64,000 nt of DNA from Sipunculus nudus (GCA_026874595.1 CM049321.1:8058979-8122978); one strand, 5' to 3'; numbered from the stretch's first letter, positions 1 to 12,399 are shown. Numbers and translations are program-made. The notes: generated by a model not told the origin, from the letters alone.

Positions 1-730
1 CCTTTATATTTGCATGTACACCTGTTTTTGTCCCATATGAAGGAAACACTCACTAGTGCTGACATCTTTTTGAGAAATCTAACACTATTTTTATCAGACA
101 GTAAAAATGTATTATTTTATAGTGATAAGTCTCTAATTTGTAATTTATATTAAATATGGAGAGGACAAGGTGTTGCTGACTATTAGCTCCTGTAGATAGT
201 ATCTCCAAAAAACTTAATATTATTATTATTAATGTACAGTCATTTCCATTAACCCATTTCATTCTTTTTTTCTCCCAATATGTCCAATTAGGGCTAGGTG
301 TCAAGATCTCTCTCCTGTATGGTTTCTGTCTGGACTACATCCCCTGCATACATATTGTAAATGTTTAAAGGGAATAAATTTGTGTCTTAGAATTTTTTTG
401 TCTCTTAGTTCTTGCTTGATTCTTTTCACTTTAATTTACATTAAATATAATTAGTTAGTTTACTTTTTTCCATTGTTTTAATAAGATTTTACCATAAGTA
501 TATAAAAGATTGCACAACAGTTACATCAAAATGCATTTTCAATGGTAAAAATTTTTCTTTTACTTTACTGCAATATTTTTTAACAATTCTTTTTGTGAAT
601 ATCCTGTTTATAAGCCACTACCACTCAACAGCTCTCTCATGGCCTTTCTTAGAAGAATTCTTCTGTGGGCATCCTACAAATCTATCAGCACCAAATGCAA
701 TTACTAAACAGATTGATTTTTCAATATTCT
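1..730. other. AT-rich stretch, no feature recognised
   Basis: AT-rich sequence with many T-runs and stops in every frame. A good minus-strand donor (GTGAGTG) lies at about 50-56, but it has no convincing acceptor or open frame. I see no repeat shared with the rest of the window. Confidence 0.5.
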
Positions 731-732
731 CT

Positions 733-966
733 TCAAGGATTCACAGACCGCATGGGTAACCACGCAATGAATTGGCTCAGGTTAATAACATGGCGGGACC
801 TAGGTCTTATGGAATAGAAGAAAGGGAAGATAAACAAGTCTACAGCCCTGAGCGAGGTCGTTTTAACCGGATCAGGAGATAGACCTTGTATTAAGTAGAT
901 TCCAAACCTGTCAAGAATAGAAACATATGGCCTTTTTTGCCCGTATGCCCTGATGAAAAATAACAT
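733..966. other. Unique higher-complexity island
   Basis: This block has more GC and fewer homopolymer runs than its flanks, and it has no second copy in the window. A 77-codon minus-strand frame crosses it but has no splice context that I trust. It could be a conserved non-coding element or an old exon; the sequence alone does not decide. Confidence 0.25.
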
Positions 967-1116
967 TTAAAGACCCACCATGTCAACATGTAGATGGCAA
1001 ATTGCCACTTGGCCTATTATTTTCAAGCATTTACGTTTGTGGCTCAACTGCAGTGCATTTGACAGTCTTTTTGCTGTAAATAAAACTAAAACCTGATGAG
1101 TGACATCTTATTACAT

Positions 1117-1560
1117 CTTAAAGGGGGCTATTCCAGTATCTGAGGTCTACTAAGTAAAGATAATCCCTTGGACCTTTTATTAAAAATAGGCCAGAAAACG
1201 GCAATCTCACCACACACGTGCTGTCTGTTTTTATTCATATCAACTTGTTTGTAAGATGTGGGGGGCTGCCAAAAAAATCCGAACACATTTAACAACAACA
1301 ACGAGCAGCAAGTCAGATTAACCATAGTACTGAAAAGGGCATTTTACACCCGAGTGACCTTTCAACTCTTGCACATATGCATCCAACTACCTTAGGTTAC
1401 ATATTTTTTTTTCTATTTGCCATCAATACATGTAACATATTTATACCAACGGCTTGTACATACACAAGCACCTACATCCATCACAGAGGCTATATATGAA
1501 CATGACTCAACATGAATCAGCTAAAATTAATTAATATGCATGCAGGCTGAACCAGTAAAC
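1117..1560 (+). mobile_element. TTAAAGGGG-type MITE family A, copy 1
   Basis: The left edge reads TTAAAGGGGGCTA. Inside are landmarks shared with four other blocks here: a 'gataatcccttgga' motif, 'ataggccag', 'gtgacctttcaac' and 'accttaggttacat'. The other copies are at 35.8 kb and 57.9 kb in the same orientation, and at 54.1 kb and 61.3 kb reversed. Length is about 440 bp with no coding capacity, as expected of a non-autonomous DNA transposon. The right end is not sharp. Confidence 0.7.
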
Positions 1561-2639
1561 ACAAGAATTCTACAGAAAAGGTAGGTGAATACCTGGCTAT
1601 AATATAAATATAACCCAGCACTGGTGGAGGTATGTGCTCTGTGAGTGCTTTCTTTTGCTACAACTTTACATATGACAAAACTCAGGTGTGCAGTCTGATT
1701 CATGTGGTGATGTTTTAGAATAAATAATTGATAAACTTTATGTCAACAGACACCTTGATAGGATTGGTAGTATGTGCAGTTCTGAAGCATTATACTTAAC
1801 ATATACCATCTTTGAAATATATTTTATTGCTTTGTCTATATGTCCCCCCAGTGGCAGGGGAGACATAAATATATGTATTGCAATTAAGGCTGTGAACCAC
1901 CAGGCAACTCACAAGATCAAAGATTCATGACATGACATATGTATTTTGCAAATCCTTTTTTGGCACTTTTTGCTTTATATAAAACATTGCTAAACATGAC
2001 CAAAAAATCCTACCACACATTGATTAATAAGTCTACATACTATTTTGCTTTAAAACTGGTTTAGTACAAATGTATACTGCATCATTTACCAAGTGCAAAA
2101 CAGTACACAGAAAATTATTGAATAACAAATATTCAATTAAGTTCAGTCAAGTCAGACATTTTAATATTTATACTTTGCTATATCTATATGCCTGTAAGCT
2201 TATATCAGGTGCCTCAACAGATATGTGATCTGGTGATATTGCAGTATGCAAATATTTGTGCTGGGATTTCTTGCAGACACAGTGAAGGTGAATTTCTGAG
2301 AGACTTAAATGTTCATTACAAGCCTAATTAATTACAATACTAGAACCAGGATAAGGATATTATAAGAAAACTATCATGGATAAATATTTAGTAATTCATC
2401 TATAAAGACGAAGTGTAAATAATTTGATAAAAACTTTCTGTAGGACTTGTATTTATTTAGAAAGATCAAGAGTTAACAAGTGACCCATGGGTCATAACGC
2501 TCAGCCAACTGACATGTTGATAATATGTCCTTGCACAGACAACTAATTAAGATAAGTGGCATCATTGTTCATGCATATTAGCTTAAGTTCATCAAGACCC
2601 ATAAGCACAACAAATTTGATGACAATCCAACCAGCCTTT
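1561..2639. other. No feature recognised
   Basis: AT-rich, apparently single-copy sequence. I find no ORF, no tandem structure and no splice-bounded block. Confidence 0.5.
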
Positions 2640-4032
2640 CATGAGGAATCTGGCAATTTGTGTGTATTTTGCAATATTTCTGGGGTACTCAAACATACCC
2701 CAAAACTCTGAGAATATAGGTCACTGTGACCCAATTTCAGGTTCTGGGGAGAACTTTTAAGGAATTCTTAGGATGTCAAGTTAGAAGTTTCTTTGCCCGA
2801 TGGTTATGATTTGTGCCCTACTTTGGTATCAAATTTTCATTTTTTCTGGGGGTTACTTCTGAGCCCCATAGCTTGGACAATATGGGTGACATATGGGCCT
2901 CCCAAGTCAAGAAAGAAGAATCAAGGTCTAGTCGTTACGATTTGTGCCCTGTTAAGAGATCACGGCATCTTTTAAGATCTCAAAATAGAGAAAAAATTCG
3001 TAAAAAAATTAAAAAATTCAGGTGGCGCCACCAGTCTGCAGAAACTGATGAAACACTGCATGATTAATATCCATGCAAAGAATCATGGTGATCAATGCAT
3101 TAGTTGTTCAGATACTTGAGCTTTTGTATCAAATTTTTCATTATTCTGGGGGGGTACTTTGGAGCCCAATAGCTGGAAGAATATGGGTAACAGAGACCTA
3201 ATTCCAAGTTTCCAAGAAGACTTTTCATGGATCTCTCTGGATGTAAAGTTAGAAGATTCCAGGTCCAGCGGTTACGATTCGTGCCTTGTTAACAGATCAG
3301 GGTATCTTATAAGGTCTCAAAATAGAGAAAAAAAATTGTAAAATTTTGATAAAATACAGGTGGCGCCACCAGTCTGCAGAAACTGATGAAACACTGCATG
3401 ATTAATATCCATGCAAAGAATCATGGTGATCAATGCATTAGTTGTTCAGATACTTGAGTTTTGTATCAAATTTTCCATTGTTCTAGGGAGTACTTCAGAG
3501 CCCAAAAGCTCAAGAGTTTATGGGTAACAGAGACCTAACTTCAGGTTTCAAAGGAGATTTTTCATGGACCATTCTGGATGTTAAGTGAGAAGATTCCAGG
3601 TCAAGCGGTTTTGTTTTGTGCCCTGTTAACAGATGACTGCATCTTTTAAGATCTCAAAAATAGAGAAAAAAAATCGCAAAAAATAAAAAAAATACAGGTG
3701 ACGCCACCAGTCTGCAGAAACTGATGAAACACTGCATGATTAATATCCATGCAAAGAATCATGGTGATCAATGCATTAGTTGTTCAGATATTTGAGCTTT
3801 GTATCAAATTTTTAATTATTCTGGGGAGGGGTACTTCGGAGCCCCATAGCTTGAAGAATATGGGTAACAGTGACCTAATTCCAAGTTTCCAAGGAGATTT
3901 TTCATGAACCTCTCTGGATGTAAAGTTAGAAGATTCCAGGTCCAGTGGTTACGATTTGTTAACGGACAAACGGCCGGATGGCCAGACACACAATGGACAA
4001 AGAGTGATCACTATAACTCAGATGACTTACAG
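2640..4032 (+). repeat. Pearl-like composite repeat, three 338-bp units plus GGAC tail
   Basis: The motif GGTGGCGCC or GGTGACGCC starts at 3021, 3359 and 3697, giving two periods of exactly 338 bp. Each unit holds a core of about 95 bp (from 'ccagtctgcagaaactg' to 'gttgttcagata') that is almost invariant, while the rest of the unit is visibly diverged. The array ends at about 3958 in a tail beginning GTTAACGGACAAACGG. Four other blocks here have the same layout of a tandem core closed by a GGAC-rich tail. This recalls the pearl elements of bivalves and non-autonomous rolling-circle elements; the class is inferred. Confidence 0.75.
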
Positions 4033-4034
4033 TA

Positions 4035-4940
4035 AGCTGAGCTAAAAAACCAATAAATTTTAATTTGTTTAAATTTTTTGTATATTACTCGGCCTCATAA
4101 AGAGACAATAAAATGGCCAGTAAAGGTAATCATTCCTTAGCCAGATACTGGAAGAAAAGGGAGCCCCATTCCATTTTGCTGCACGGAAAAAGTTTACAGC
4201 CAAACTAGGGAATAATACATGAAGCAAGCCAGTAACTGAGGCATCATATGGAATTATCTTTACCCGTATCTCTTGTTCTTATCAGGCTTCTGTCTGACAA
4301 GAGGTCCCCAGTCTTCCAGGTCACAAGTCCTTCAACTTGGTCATAACCTGGATGTTTCAATGTTATAATCTGCATTGAAATACACCTCTGTGACCTTAAT
4401 TATTATGCTTTAATCCTTTTCCAAAAGAATTCTGACACTATTTACATTTACATTAAAAGCAATATCTTTTTTTGGTTTTTCTTTTAGCTTTTGTTGTATT
4501 TTTCCCCAAATGTCAACAAATCTTACTGAGTAGGTCTGCTTGAGGATAAAAGGAATCTTTGAAACATTAAAATAAATATGCAATGTGTTTGACTAGAGAG
4601 AATCTTGTAATATGAGGGAGTTTGCAAATTAAGGGGCTAAATTTGAGTGTGCATCAGTGCCTGTGAAGAGCAAAAGGCAAAAGGTTATATAACTGCTCAT
4701 CAAACAGTCTTTATTTTCCAACATTTATATCAAAGACATTTTATTTTAATTTTAGCTTTTTACTTGGAAAATTTGTAAAAGCTGAAACAGAAAATGAATA
4801 GTCCAAGTTACATGAAACTTTCACTGACAATATAATCCTACCCAGTTTAAGGCTGCTAATGCTTGTGGCTTTAAATCTTGCTTAAAACACTGCAAGATGG
4901 ATTATACAAGTATATACAGTGGAAAATTGTCTTCTATATA
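4035..4940. other. No feature recognised
   Basis: Apparently unique AT-rich sequence. A plus-strand block at about 4284-4318 follows a pyrimidine-rich AG but lacks a good donor, so I do not call an exon. Confidence 0.45.
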
Positions 4941-4984
4941 TTTGAAATTAAACTGACAAGGGTCCTATAAAAGCCGGGGAAAAT

Positions 4985-5360
4985 AATAGCTGCTGGCAGG
5001 GGCAAAAGAAATGGTCATGAATGCTTGATGTCACTGACATCGTAACCCGTTTCCTGAAGGCCACATTTTCAGTTATAGCCTCCATGGGGAGCTCGTCAGC
5101 TCTAAAAGATGCGTTATGAAAGTGCCTCCCATGTGTTAGATCAATAGGAAATAGCCATCCAATTCTCATGGAAATTGTTTCATCCCTCTACAATGAAGCA
5201 ATCCTTCCTTCATAAAGCCTGCGAGAAAACCAGTCAGAGGGGACACCACGATGCACTCTGGCTGGCGGAATTATTTGGGATGATCCCATCAACCAGTTAT
5301 GGACTTGGCTTTATATTAAACCCCCACAGGGAGGACCTATTGTTTCAGATGATACTGAGG
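4985..5360. other. Unique higher-complexity island
   Basis: Single-copy sequence with more GC than its flanks. Overlapping open frames lie on both strands (73 codons on minus, 111 on plus), and neither has convincing splice or start context. Frames open on both strands with few homopolymers fit a conserved non-coding element at least as well as a gene. Confidence 0.25.
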
Positions 5361-5582
5361 TTGAGGATTCAGCCCATAGTCGAGACCCGTCCCTGTATCA
5401 CAACCATCAACCATACAATACTACCATTAACTCACTTAACCGTCTATACTGTATGCGTATTAGCAGTAAGTTACATGTATATGCTTATTGTGGTCATACA
5501 TATAATATGACATAGAATTGTTTGTATTTTTAACGCTGGATAAAAGTCAAGCTTTGTATAACTTTGTCAGTATTTTTGCCTT

Positions 5583-5945
5583 TGTGTGTTTGTGTATGTG
5601 TTTGTCTGTTCAGAACATAAGTCAAGCAGTCATTAACCGAATCCTATGAAATTTCAGGGCACTCTCGGAATAAGCCAATGAAGAATCACTTAGAATTTGG
5701 TGTGGTTCCAGCTCATGTTCCAGATCCAGGAATGACTTCTATGAATATTCATAAATGTGCAGTGACATAAGCACAATTGAACATGGGAATATTGACCGAA
5801 TAAGTAAATGCAAGCAGCCGTAGGCGAACTTGAACCTGAGGATATCTTCTAATAGGTGAATGAAAACATGGGTTGCAAAGTATCCCACATTAAAGACTGC
5901 CAACATGGCGGAGACTTGCATTCCGTGAATGTATATTTCTAGTTG
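5583..5945 (+). repeat. Dispersed repeat family B, copy 1
   Basis: It starts in a TG-rich stretch ('tttgtgtatgtgtttgtctg'), continues through 'atgaaatttcagggca' and 'gaatattcataaatgtgcag', and ends at 'gcattccgtgaatgtatat'. Related copies occur at 20.8, 38.1, 47.2 and 55.0 kb, all in this orientation. There is no coding frame. Similar modules are widespread in mollusc genomes, but I cannot name the element. Confidence 0.7.
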
Positions 5946-6201
5946 AGCTCTTCTTCAAATCCGATGAGGCGATAGTCTAGTCATGTAGTTTTATTTATGA
6001 GTGTGTCTATATATGTTTTGGTATAAATCTGTGTATGTGTGTCTGTCTCTCTGTATGTGTTTGTTAATGTCATTATACACATGTATGTCAGTATAAATAA
6101 GCATGCCTTAACTATATTTTATAAAATATAAATTAATGTAGATCTTTGCATGAAGAATCTTGTGGACCTTAAATTTCTATTGTGTATCAGTGCTCAAGCT
6201 C

Positions 6202-6203
<2 letters not shown>

Positions 6204-6238
<35 letters not shown>
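6204..6238. repeat. (AT)n microsatellite
   Basis: About 17 uninterrupted AT/TA dinucleotides. Confidence 0.95.
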
Positions 6239-6239
<1 letters not shown>

Positions 6240-6241
<2 letters not shown>

Positions 6242-8600
6242 TGAATTTAACCTAATCCCTAAGATGCATGTAGAAATTATGTCAATTATGAAGCACTACA
6301 ATAATGTACAACATGTCACATATAGAGTGCAGAAAGTCTACTTGTTTAAAATATAAATGAATTTGGCATAATGTGTGCGAACATTTATAAAACTTAGTTC
6401 AAGAACAACAAAATGTCCTCCAGCTTGGCCTTGCATCACAAGGTAATATTCTCATTAAATATCTGACCAAAAAGACTTAAGAATTTGAAAAAAACAAAAA
6501 AAACAAATGAAGATGTAAGTTTATTTATTTATGTCTTTAGACATTATCCAGCAAAATTTCCCACATGTACAGGTTGCAGTAGGTGGAAAGTGGAAAGGAA
6601 CCAATAGAGCCCCCTACAGGTAGAAAATCACACTAATATTCCCATGATTGTAAAATTATCAAATATTTCTGATCTCAGATAAAAATTATGAAATCATGGC
6701 AGGAAAATAAGAACATCTCAGTTTTAAATAGGCTGATATGATAGAGTTTGTGTCTGAACTGACATCTGATCTGAAAACTTGTACCTGAAATTAATAATTT
6801 CAATATTTCTATTCATTTTAACTGAGGATAAATAATAAAGATTTGTGAATATTTTTGTGTATGACATGTTGTGGCTTTGATACTAAAATTAGCTGAAAAC
6901 TAGACTACAAAGATAAAACATTGATGAACTGTAACTGAAAATGTATGATTCTAAGCTAGTGACAACTGAAAAGAGGTGAAAGAAATCTGTAATTATTGTT
7001 AAAAGGGCACAAGCAGAGCAACAAATTTTTAAACATGCTTCACTTAGTTTTCATATTCAGTCTGATAAAAAAAAAAAGAAATCAGATAAGTAATATTTAA
7101 TTTCAGTGGACATGACAATTAACATATCAGTTGACATTTCAGTAGGGCAACATATATATATATGTATATATATATATAAATATATATATATATTTATGGA
7201 ATACAGCATGGATAGTTTGGCATCTTAATTCTGAAATTTTGTTGATCATTATCATCACCATCATCATCATAAAAACTACATTCATCAAATCAACTGGGAG
7301 ATCACACTTAATGATCCTGAATCAAACCACCACATCACCAGTTGTTATTCTAGTCAGCAATGAGGGTAGCCAGCAGATTTGTAAATAAATCATATATGAA
7401 CAATGTAAATATAAACAGAATCGGCAAAACTTAATCAGAGTTATATACATATAAACCCATCCATCGAGAGCCCTGGAACTAATCAGACAGACAAATAGGA
7501 CTGTTGTATATTTCGAATATCCGATGTTCCTCACTCCTCTGTGATTTCCCTCGAGTCTGATTAGTAATCCCAGGTGGCGCTACATGTACCGTGCCCTTTA
7601 CGTGTGTTATAAAACTGGCATAGTGCTGCCATATAAAAAACAATTTAACCATGGCCGTGCATGCTAATGTCCAGAATAACATTTACACTCGTTCATGTCA
7701 GCATGGCTTGAAATAACACCCAATTTGAATCAATCTATGAAAGACATTATAGACAACTGTATAGGTGGCAAAAACTATTTGGCTCACACAAAAAAGCAGC
7801 AAAATGTTATAAGTTATCAATTTGGAAAGCTAGATATTTTCCAATATTGACCAACTCTCACACTGGCTGGTGACATTCCTTAAAGATGGTGACATGGCAA
7901 GTGCTGCCCTCTCATGACTATAATGTAAACTACTACACCAATGACTAGATGATCACTTGCTGCTTGTTCTTAATATATTTTTTTTTAATTTCTCAGATTT
8001 GCTTGATTAATATTCAAACCTGCTCCAAACCAGCTGTCATGTGTTTTTTATGTAGATTTGAAATGGAAGATAAATTTTGCAATTTAGTACTCAATAATTT
8101 ATATTCTAATTAAGTTCTGTTTGCCTGGTTACCATGAAGATACTTTTCAAAGGAATATTTAACAATTTTTAAAATAATTATAGTTGAGCTGTGTGATCTT
8201 TGACCTTCTGATAAATAATTCAAAAGAAAAATATTCACAGGTCAGTAGGTTTTTTTTTTAAGTTATGGTCAACATGTTTAGGGTGCATTTGAAGGTGTAA
8301 CAAGTTCATGCATAAAGAGGAGCAGGCTATTTTTTTATGCTAAGGCCCAGAAGTTTAACAATCCTGTTTCTAAATTCTAAATTTAAACAGGCCTAAAAAT
8401 AATTACATATAATTATCATACAAAAGACAACATATCATTGTGGTTATAAGGGGTAAAACAGCTTAGTGCATCAAATAATAAATGCATTGAACTGAAACCC
8501 CTCGATTTAACAGTAATCAATTCATAAACCTTTGAATTGACTCATTTCAATTATTTTTTGTCAAGAGTATTTTTAGTGTTTGTGCTCAAGATGTAGTTTC
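6240..8600. other. AT-rich stretch with two microsatellites
   Basis: No gene is seen. An interrupted TA tract lies at about 7150-7197 and an ATC tract at about 7247-7270. A more complex unique segment, with GGTGGCGCT near 7575, lies at about 7500-7680. Confidence 0.5.
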
Positions 8601-8629
8601 AACACTCACTGATAAAGCAGTCCACTCAC

Positions 8630-8667
8630 ATGGAGTTAAATGGTGGAGATGTGTAGAAGTTATATCC
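8630..8667 (-). CDS. Candidate 38-nt microexon
   Basis: On the minus strand the block follows the acceptor GACTTTATTTCAG and is followed by the donor GTGAGTGG, both close to consensus. One frame reads GYNFYTSPPFNS; another is also open. A second donor (GTGAGTGTT) 20 bp downstream would give a 58-nt version with one open frame. The 38-nt length is not a multiple of three, and its open phases do not join directly to the 9,553 block. Either an exon is missing between them or one of the two is wrong. The product is not recognised. Confidence 0.33.
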
Positions 8668-9394
8668 CTGAAATAAAGTCTCTAGCTTCAACAATTCTCT
8701 GTACAATACGTAAATATCTTTCCCTTTTTCACAAAGTGCATTGTTGGGGCCAATAACTTCAAGAAATTACACAATTTGTACATATGGAAATATATAGAGG
8801 AATATGTCTATTAAATATGATCCAAAACAGATCAGTGGTTTTGATATTAGGCAGTCTTTAAGTGTAACAATGGGTTTTAAATGGAAAATTTAGATTTTTC
8901 CTTCATATTTCAAAGGAATGGTGTTGTATAGTGACCCAACTTTGGTATGGAAGGAGATTTTAGGGACCTCTAACTGTATGCAAAACTTCAGATTTGTAGG
9001 TCCCACAGGTTCAAAATGTGCCTTGTTATCAGATAGAGGCTGAGCTAAAAATTGTGGCAATGAAGAGGGCAAGCTATATATCTTTCTTTACTTGCTAAAA
9101 TTAACTAACACCCATTTTGGTAAAATATTTTTTTTTAGGAAACACTAAAATTTACTACTAAGGTTATAACTGAAATGAGAAATCAACTGATGGTAAAGGA
9201 TCCATTAATTGAGTCAATTAAAAAAATGTACCCTCACAAATCACAGACCTAATAGTTATCATCAATGCCAGCAGAAAGTGAATGTCACTTACCTGAGTAG
9301 TCAATATTCATGTATCAGTCTTTTTGGCATCAGTGGTGTGCACGCTTCCTGTCTCCCTGTCTGTCAGTTTGTCTATTCATTACCCATATATAAA

Positions 9395-9470
9395 TACACA
9401 CATACTCTCTTACATATACATATACACCTATACTCTCTTACACATACATATACACATATTCTCTCATATG
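9395..9470 (+). repeat. Imperfect tandem repeat
   Basis: Two to three copies of a unit of about 30 bp built from ACACATAC and TCTCTTACA. Short frames crossing it are artefacts of the repeat. Confidence 0.8.
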
Positions 9471-9552
9471 CAACATTCAGCAATTATTCCAAAGAAATTT
9501 ACATCCTTGTTTTTTTTAAATACATTTACAGTATAATAATATCAGTACATAC

Positions 9553-9600
9553 GTGGATGTTTCAATGACACTAAAGATGACAATTCATGAAAACATGGAC
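9553..9600 (-). CDS. Candidate 48-nt microexon
   Basis: The minus-strand acceptor TTTTGCCTTCAG and donor GTATGTAC bound 48 nt, exactly 16 codons. Only one frame is open, and it is the one expected if the exon follows 11,044-11,109 (one base carried in). It reads PCFHELSSLVSLKHP after the split codon. An internal alternative acceptor (TCATCTTTAG) would leave 18 nt in the same frame. The match of length, phase and the single open frame favours a real exon. No domain is recognisable in so short a piece. Confidence 0.38.
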
Positions 9601-11043
9601 CTGAAGGCAAAACATAATTGCTGAGTGGTTGATCATGCAATTAATATAACCTCTTGTCGCCAGGGGTCAGCACAGATCAATCTCCTCTTACACCAAAGGT
9701 CTACAGTTACAGCATGAAGAAACCATGTTTTAATTATCTATTAATTTCACAACATTTAATTTAATTAAATCTATGAAAAAACATTTATGATGTTTATTAT
9801 GTAAATTCCATATAAGAAAGACTTAATATCCACCACAAAATGTAATTTTGTTAAACACTTGAATGTAGAATTTTTAATAAGATCAGGAAATATAATAATC
9901 AGTTTTACAATATGTTTATTTGTTAACAAAAATCAAACATATCCCTCTCTCCCTTCTTCTGCAGACAACAACATGTTGATGCACTCAAAACAAATCATAA
10001 AACATGGAATCAAAGTCATCACCCATGTCTCTGTATACACCGGACAAACACACATGCACAAAAACATAAAATTCACCTTTTTACATACAACTTCCATCAA
10101 GCTTTGTTCAAATATGAAAGGTTAATGTAGAGAGCTGTCTGGATGCAATACAAAACTGTTTTCAGATGCTAGACTAAGGCCAACCAAACATTAACTATGC
10201 TCATTTGTTGGAAATAGAATATATATATATAAATATCCAAAGACTAATGATATCCCCTGGCAGGTATAAGCTCTTAGGGTTTCATTGATTCTGTATTCAG
10301 GTGGTTTACATCAGTAGGAATACCAACATTGCCTGGAAACGAACTTGTAATTTGTTTGTAGAACACTTGGTTCTTCGGGCACTGGATGCAAAAAAATAGA
10401 TGCAATACCAGTGTTGATAGGGGTTATCTTATTCAGGTAATAGATTCTCAATTGTGCACTCTTAGGATTTATATACTGGTAAAATAATAATAATTTATAA
10501 TTGATAATGATCATAAAAAAATAGAAATAATGCATATGTGGCTCACATTTTACAAAGTAGTACATGGTCCAAATCAATGACCACATAGGGAATATTCATG
10601 CCTCAATCTGGAGATATTTTGGTATAAAAAAAAAGAAAGAAAAAAAAAAACAGATTTTTTTTTGTATTTAATGCCACAACATTGACTCTTTCATTGAAGT
10701 GACCAGAGACTTTGTAATTTAAATGTGACTTTCTATGAGTTTCCAGGAAGATTTTTCAAATGCCAAGGTATTCCAGCATGTAATCAAATTTCCATGACTT
10801 TCAAGAAAATTTTAGGATGTGTGAGAAATCCAAGTTTTCACCAGTCTCTTTATGTGCATCACACTAGATTCATCACTACGATTTTAGAAGAACTTTCTCC
10901 AAATTGGTTCTTAATATTAAAAGTGAAATCTTTTTATAAAAAATTGTAACTTTATAGTCTATATTTCCAACTGAGTGAGGCCTTAACAAGCATTATGTCA
11001 TATTTTGGTTGACCTTGGATAATTATAAGTAATTAGGGCTTAC
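9601..11043. other. No feature recognised
   Basis: AT-rich sequence with A/T homopolymers near 10,620-10,665. Placed between two candidate exons, it would be intronic in the proposed minus-strand gene. A 91-codon minus-strand frame (10,311-10,586) lacks splice context. Confidence 0.45.
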
Positions 11044-11109
11044 TTGATAGTTGGCCATTCTTGGAGCCCACAGCGGAATCATCCTTGGCCTTCTCAGGTG
11101 GATTGGCCA
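11044..11109 (-). CDS. Cassette-type 66-nt exon of an unidentified minus-strand gene
   Basis: This is the best-supported coding block. It is a GC-richer island in AT-rich DNA with the acceptor CTTTTATTTCAG directly before it and the donor GTAAGCCC directly after it. Its length is 66 nt, exactly 22 codons. With one base carried in, it reads ANPPEKAKDDSAV followed by GSKNGQLS, a hydrophilic, charged, probably disordered peptide. One other frame is open but looks unnatural (tryptophan-, arginine- and proline-rich). A symmetric length means that skipping it would keep frame, as in a cassette exon. Upstream the phase matches 12,356-12,379, and downstream it matches 9,553-9,600. I do not recognise the protein. 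Confidence 0.7.
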
Positions 11110-11384
11110 CTGAAATAAAAGACTAGTCTTTTAAACAAGTACTTACGGTATACAATATTAAGTCATTTACATTAAATCAAGTTATTATGGTAAAAATTAC
11201 ACAAGAACTGAATATATTTGGCTTCAGGACAATTGTTTAAAATTTTATATCATTTTACTCATGAATAACAACTTAATGATCCAACTAGTTTAACATCACA
11301 GGAAAAGCCAAGCAATCAAGTATCTTTACATTATTTTTAAAATATATACCTGAAAAATATAGGTGAATATATAACAGAGTTTGA

Positions 11385-11412
11385 AGTTTTTTTTTTTTTG
11401 GGGGGGGGGGGG
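11385..11412 (+). repeat. Poly-T/poly-G run
   Basis: A T-run passes directly into a run of about 13 G. Confidence 0.95.
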
Positions 11413-12355
11413 AATAATTTGTAACATACAAAAATACAGATAACTAAAACAACTGTTACAAACAGCAGAATCACATACCAAGACACATTTATACAACAGA
11501 TAACTTTAATACACATGATAAATCTCACTCACACATATATCAACAAACATAACCTTTTAGACAAACACACCAAGATGAACAGCCATCAATCAACCACATG
11601 TAAAAAGCAGACTCACCATATTGCATGACTTATCACCATGCATGTTTGTTGAAATTCTTAAGGCAAACACACATCATAATCTAAAGTTATAATTATTGGC
11701 TATGCTAAAAGTACTGACTTTGTACCCTTATATCACTATATTATAGTATGAATGACCATTGCGGTGCAGTTTTCAACATGACTCTGGTCACAGCCCAAGG
11801 CAGGCCCTTTTGGTCCCAGTTTTGAGTTTTTTCACCAATAGTGCAAACACTGGATGTTGATTTCTGCATGATGTACACTCTTATGCAACTATCTCAGCAA
11901 CTAAGAACTGTTTTTGATCCTAAGTACTCAATCATTAATATGAATTACCAAAACTTGCCTGAAACTCAAGAACTCAATAGTAATTATAAGCTATCACTTT
12001 TGTTAAAATCTGGCCATATGTATTGAACTGAGTTATCCATCAATATTTATACTCTGAAATCATTACTCAAATACTTGTAAAAAGGTATTTTTCTTGAAAT
12101 CAAAATATATGTACTCTAAATTTATATAATACTAAGCTATTATCTGCATGTGTCTGAAACGTGTTCTTTTACGTAAAACAATAAGTATCTTATCATCAGA
12201 GACCATAATCACTATGTCTTTACTTGCAAACATAGAAAATCAACAACATTATCTGATTATTTATAATTCTTATGGCATGTTAAAGTCATTTGAATAATCA
12301 TCACCATATATATCATCACCATAATAATATATATCATCAGATGTACTCTACTCAC

Positions 12356-12379
12356 AATGCTCCGGACTTTGAAGAGTAT
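12356..12379 (-). CDS. Candidate 24-nt microexon
   Basis: The donor is GTGAGTAG and the acceptor is GTTAGGTTTTCAG, which has only a modest pyrimidine tract. The 24 nt make exactly eight codons. With one base carried in, it reads TLQSPEH and then a split leucine codon completed by the first two bases of 11,044-11,109. So it is symmetric and in phase with the neighbouring exon. Microexons of 6-27 nt are typical of neuronal and muscle genes in animals. The evidence is splice signals plus phase only. Confidence 0.42.
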
Positions 12380-12399
12380 CTGAAAACCTAACGGTTTTA

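Noticed and set aside
5175-5510. 111-codon plus-strand frame as a gene
   Set aside because: The second half is low-complexity hydrophobic sequence, the opposite strand is also open next to it, and no splice signals fit.
9260-9292. Exon ending at the perfect donor CAG|GTAAGTGAC (minus strand)
   Set aside because: No pyrimidine-rich acceptor upstream, and stops in all three frames close to the donor.
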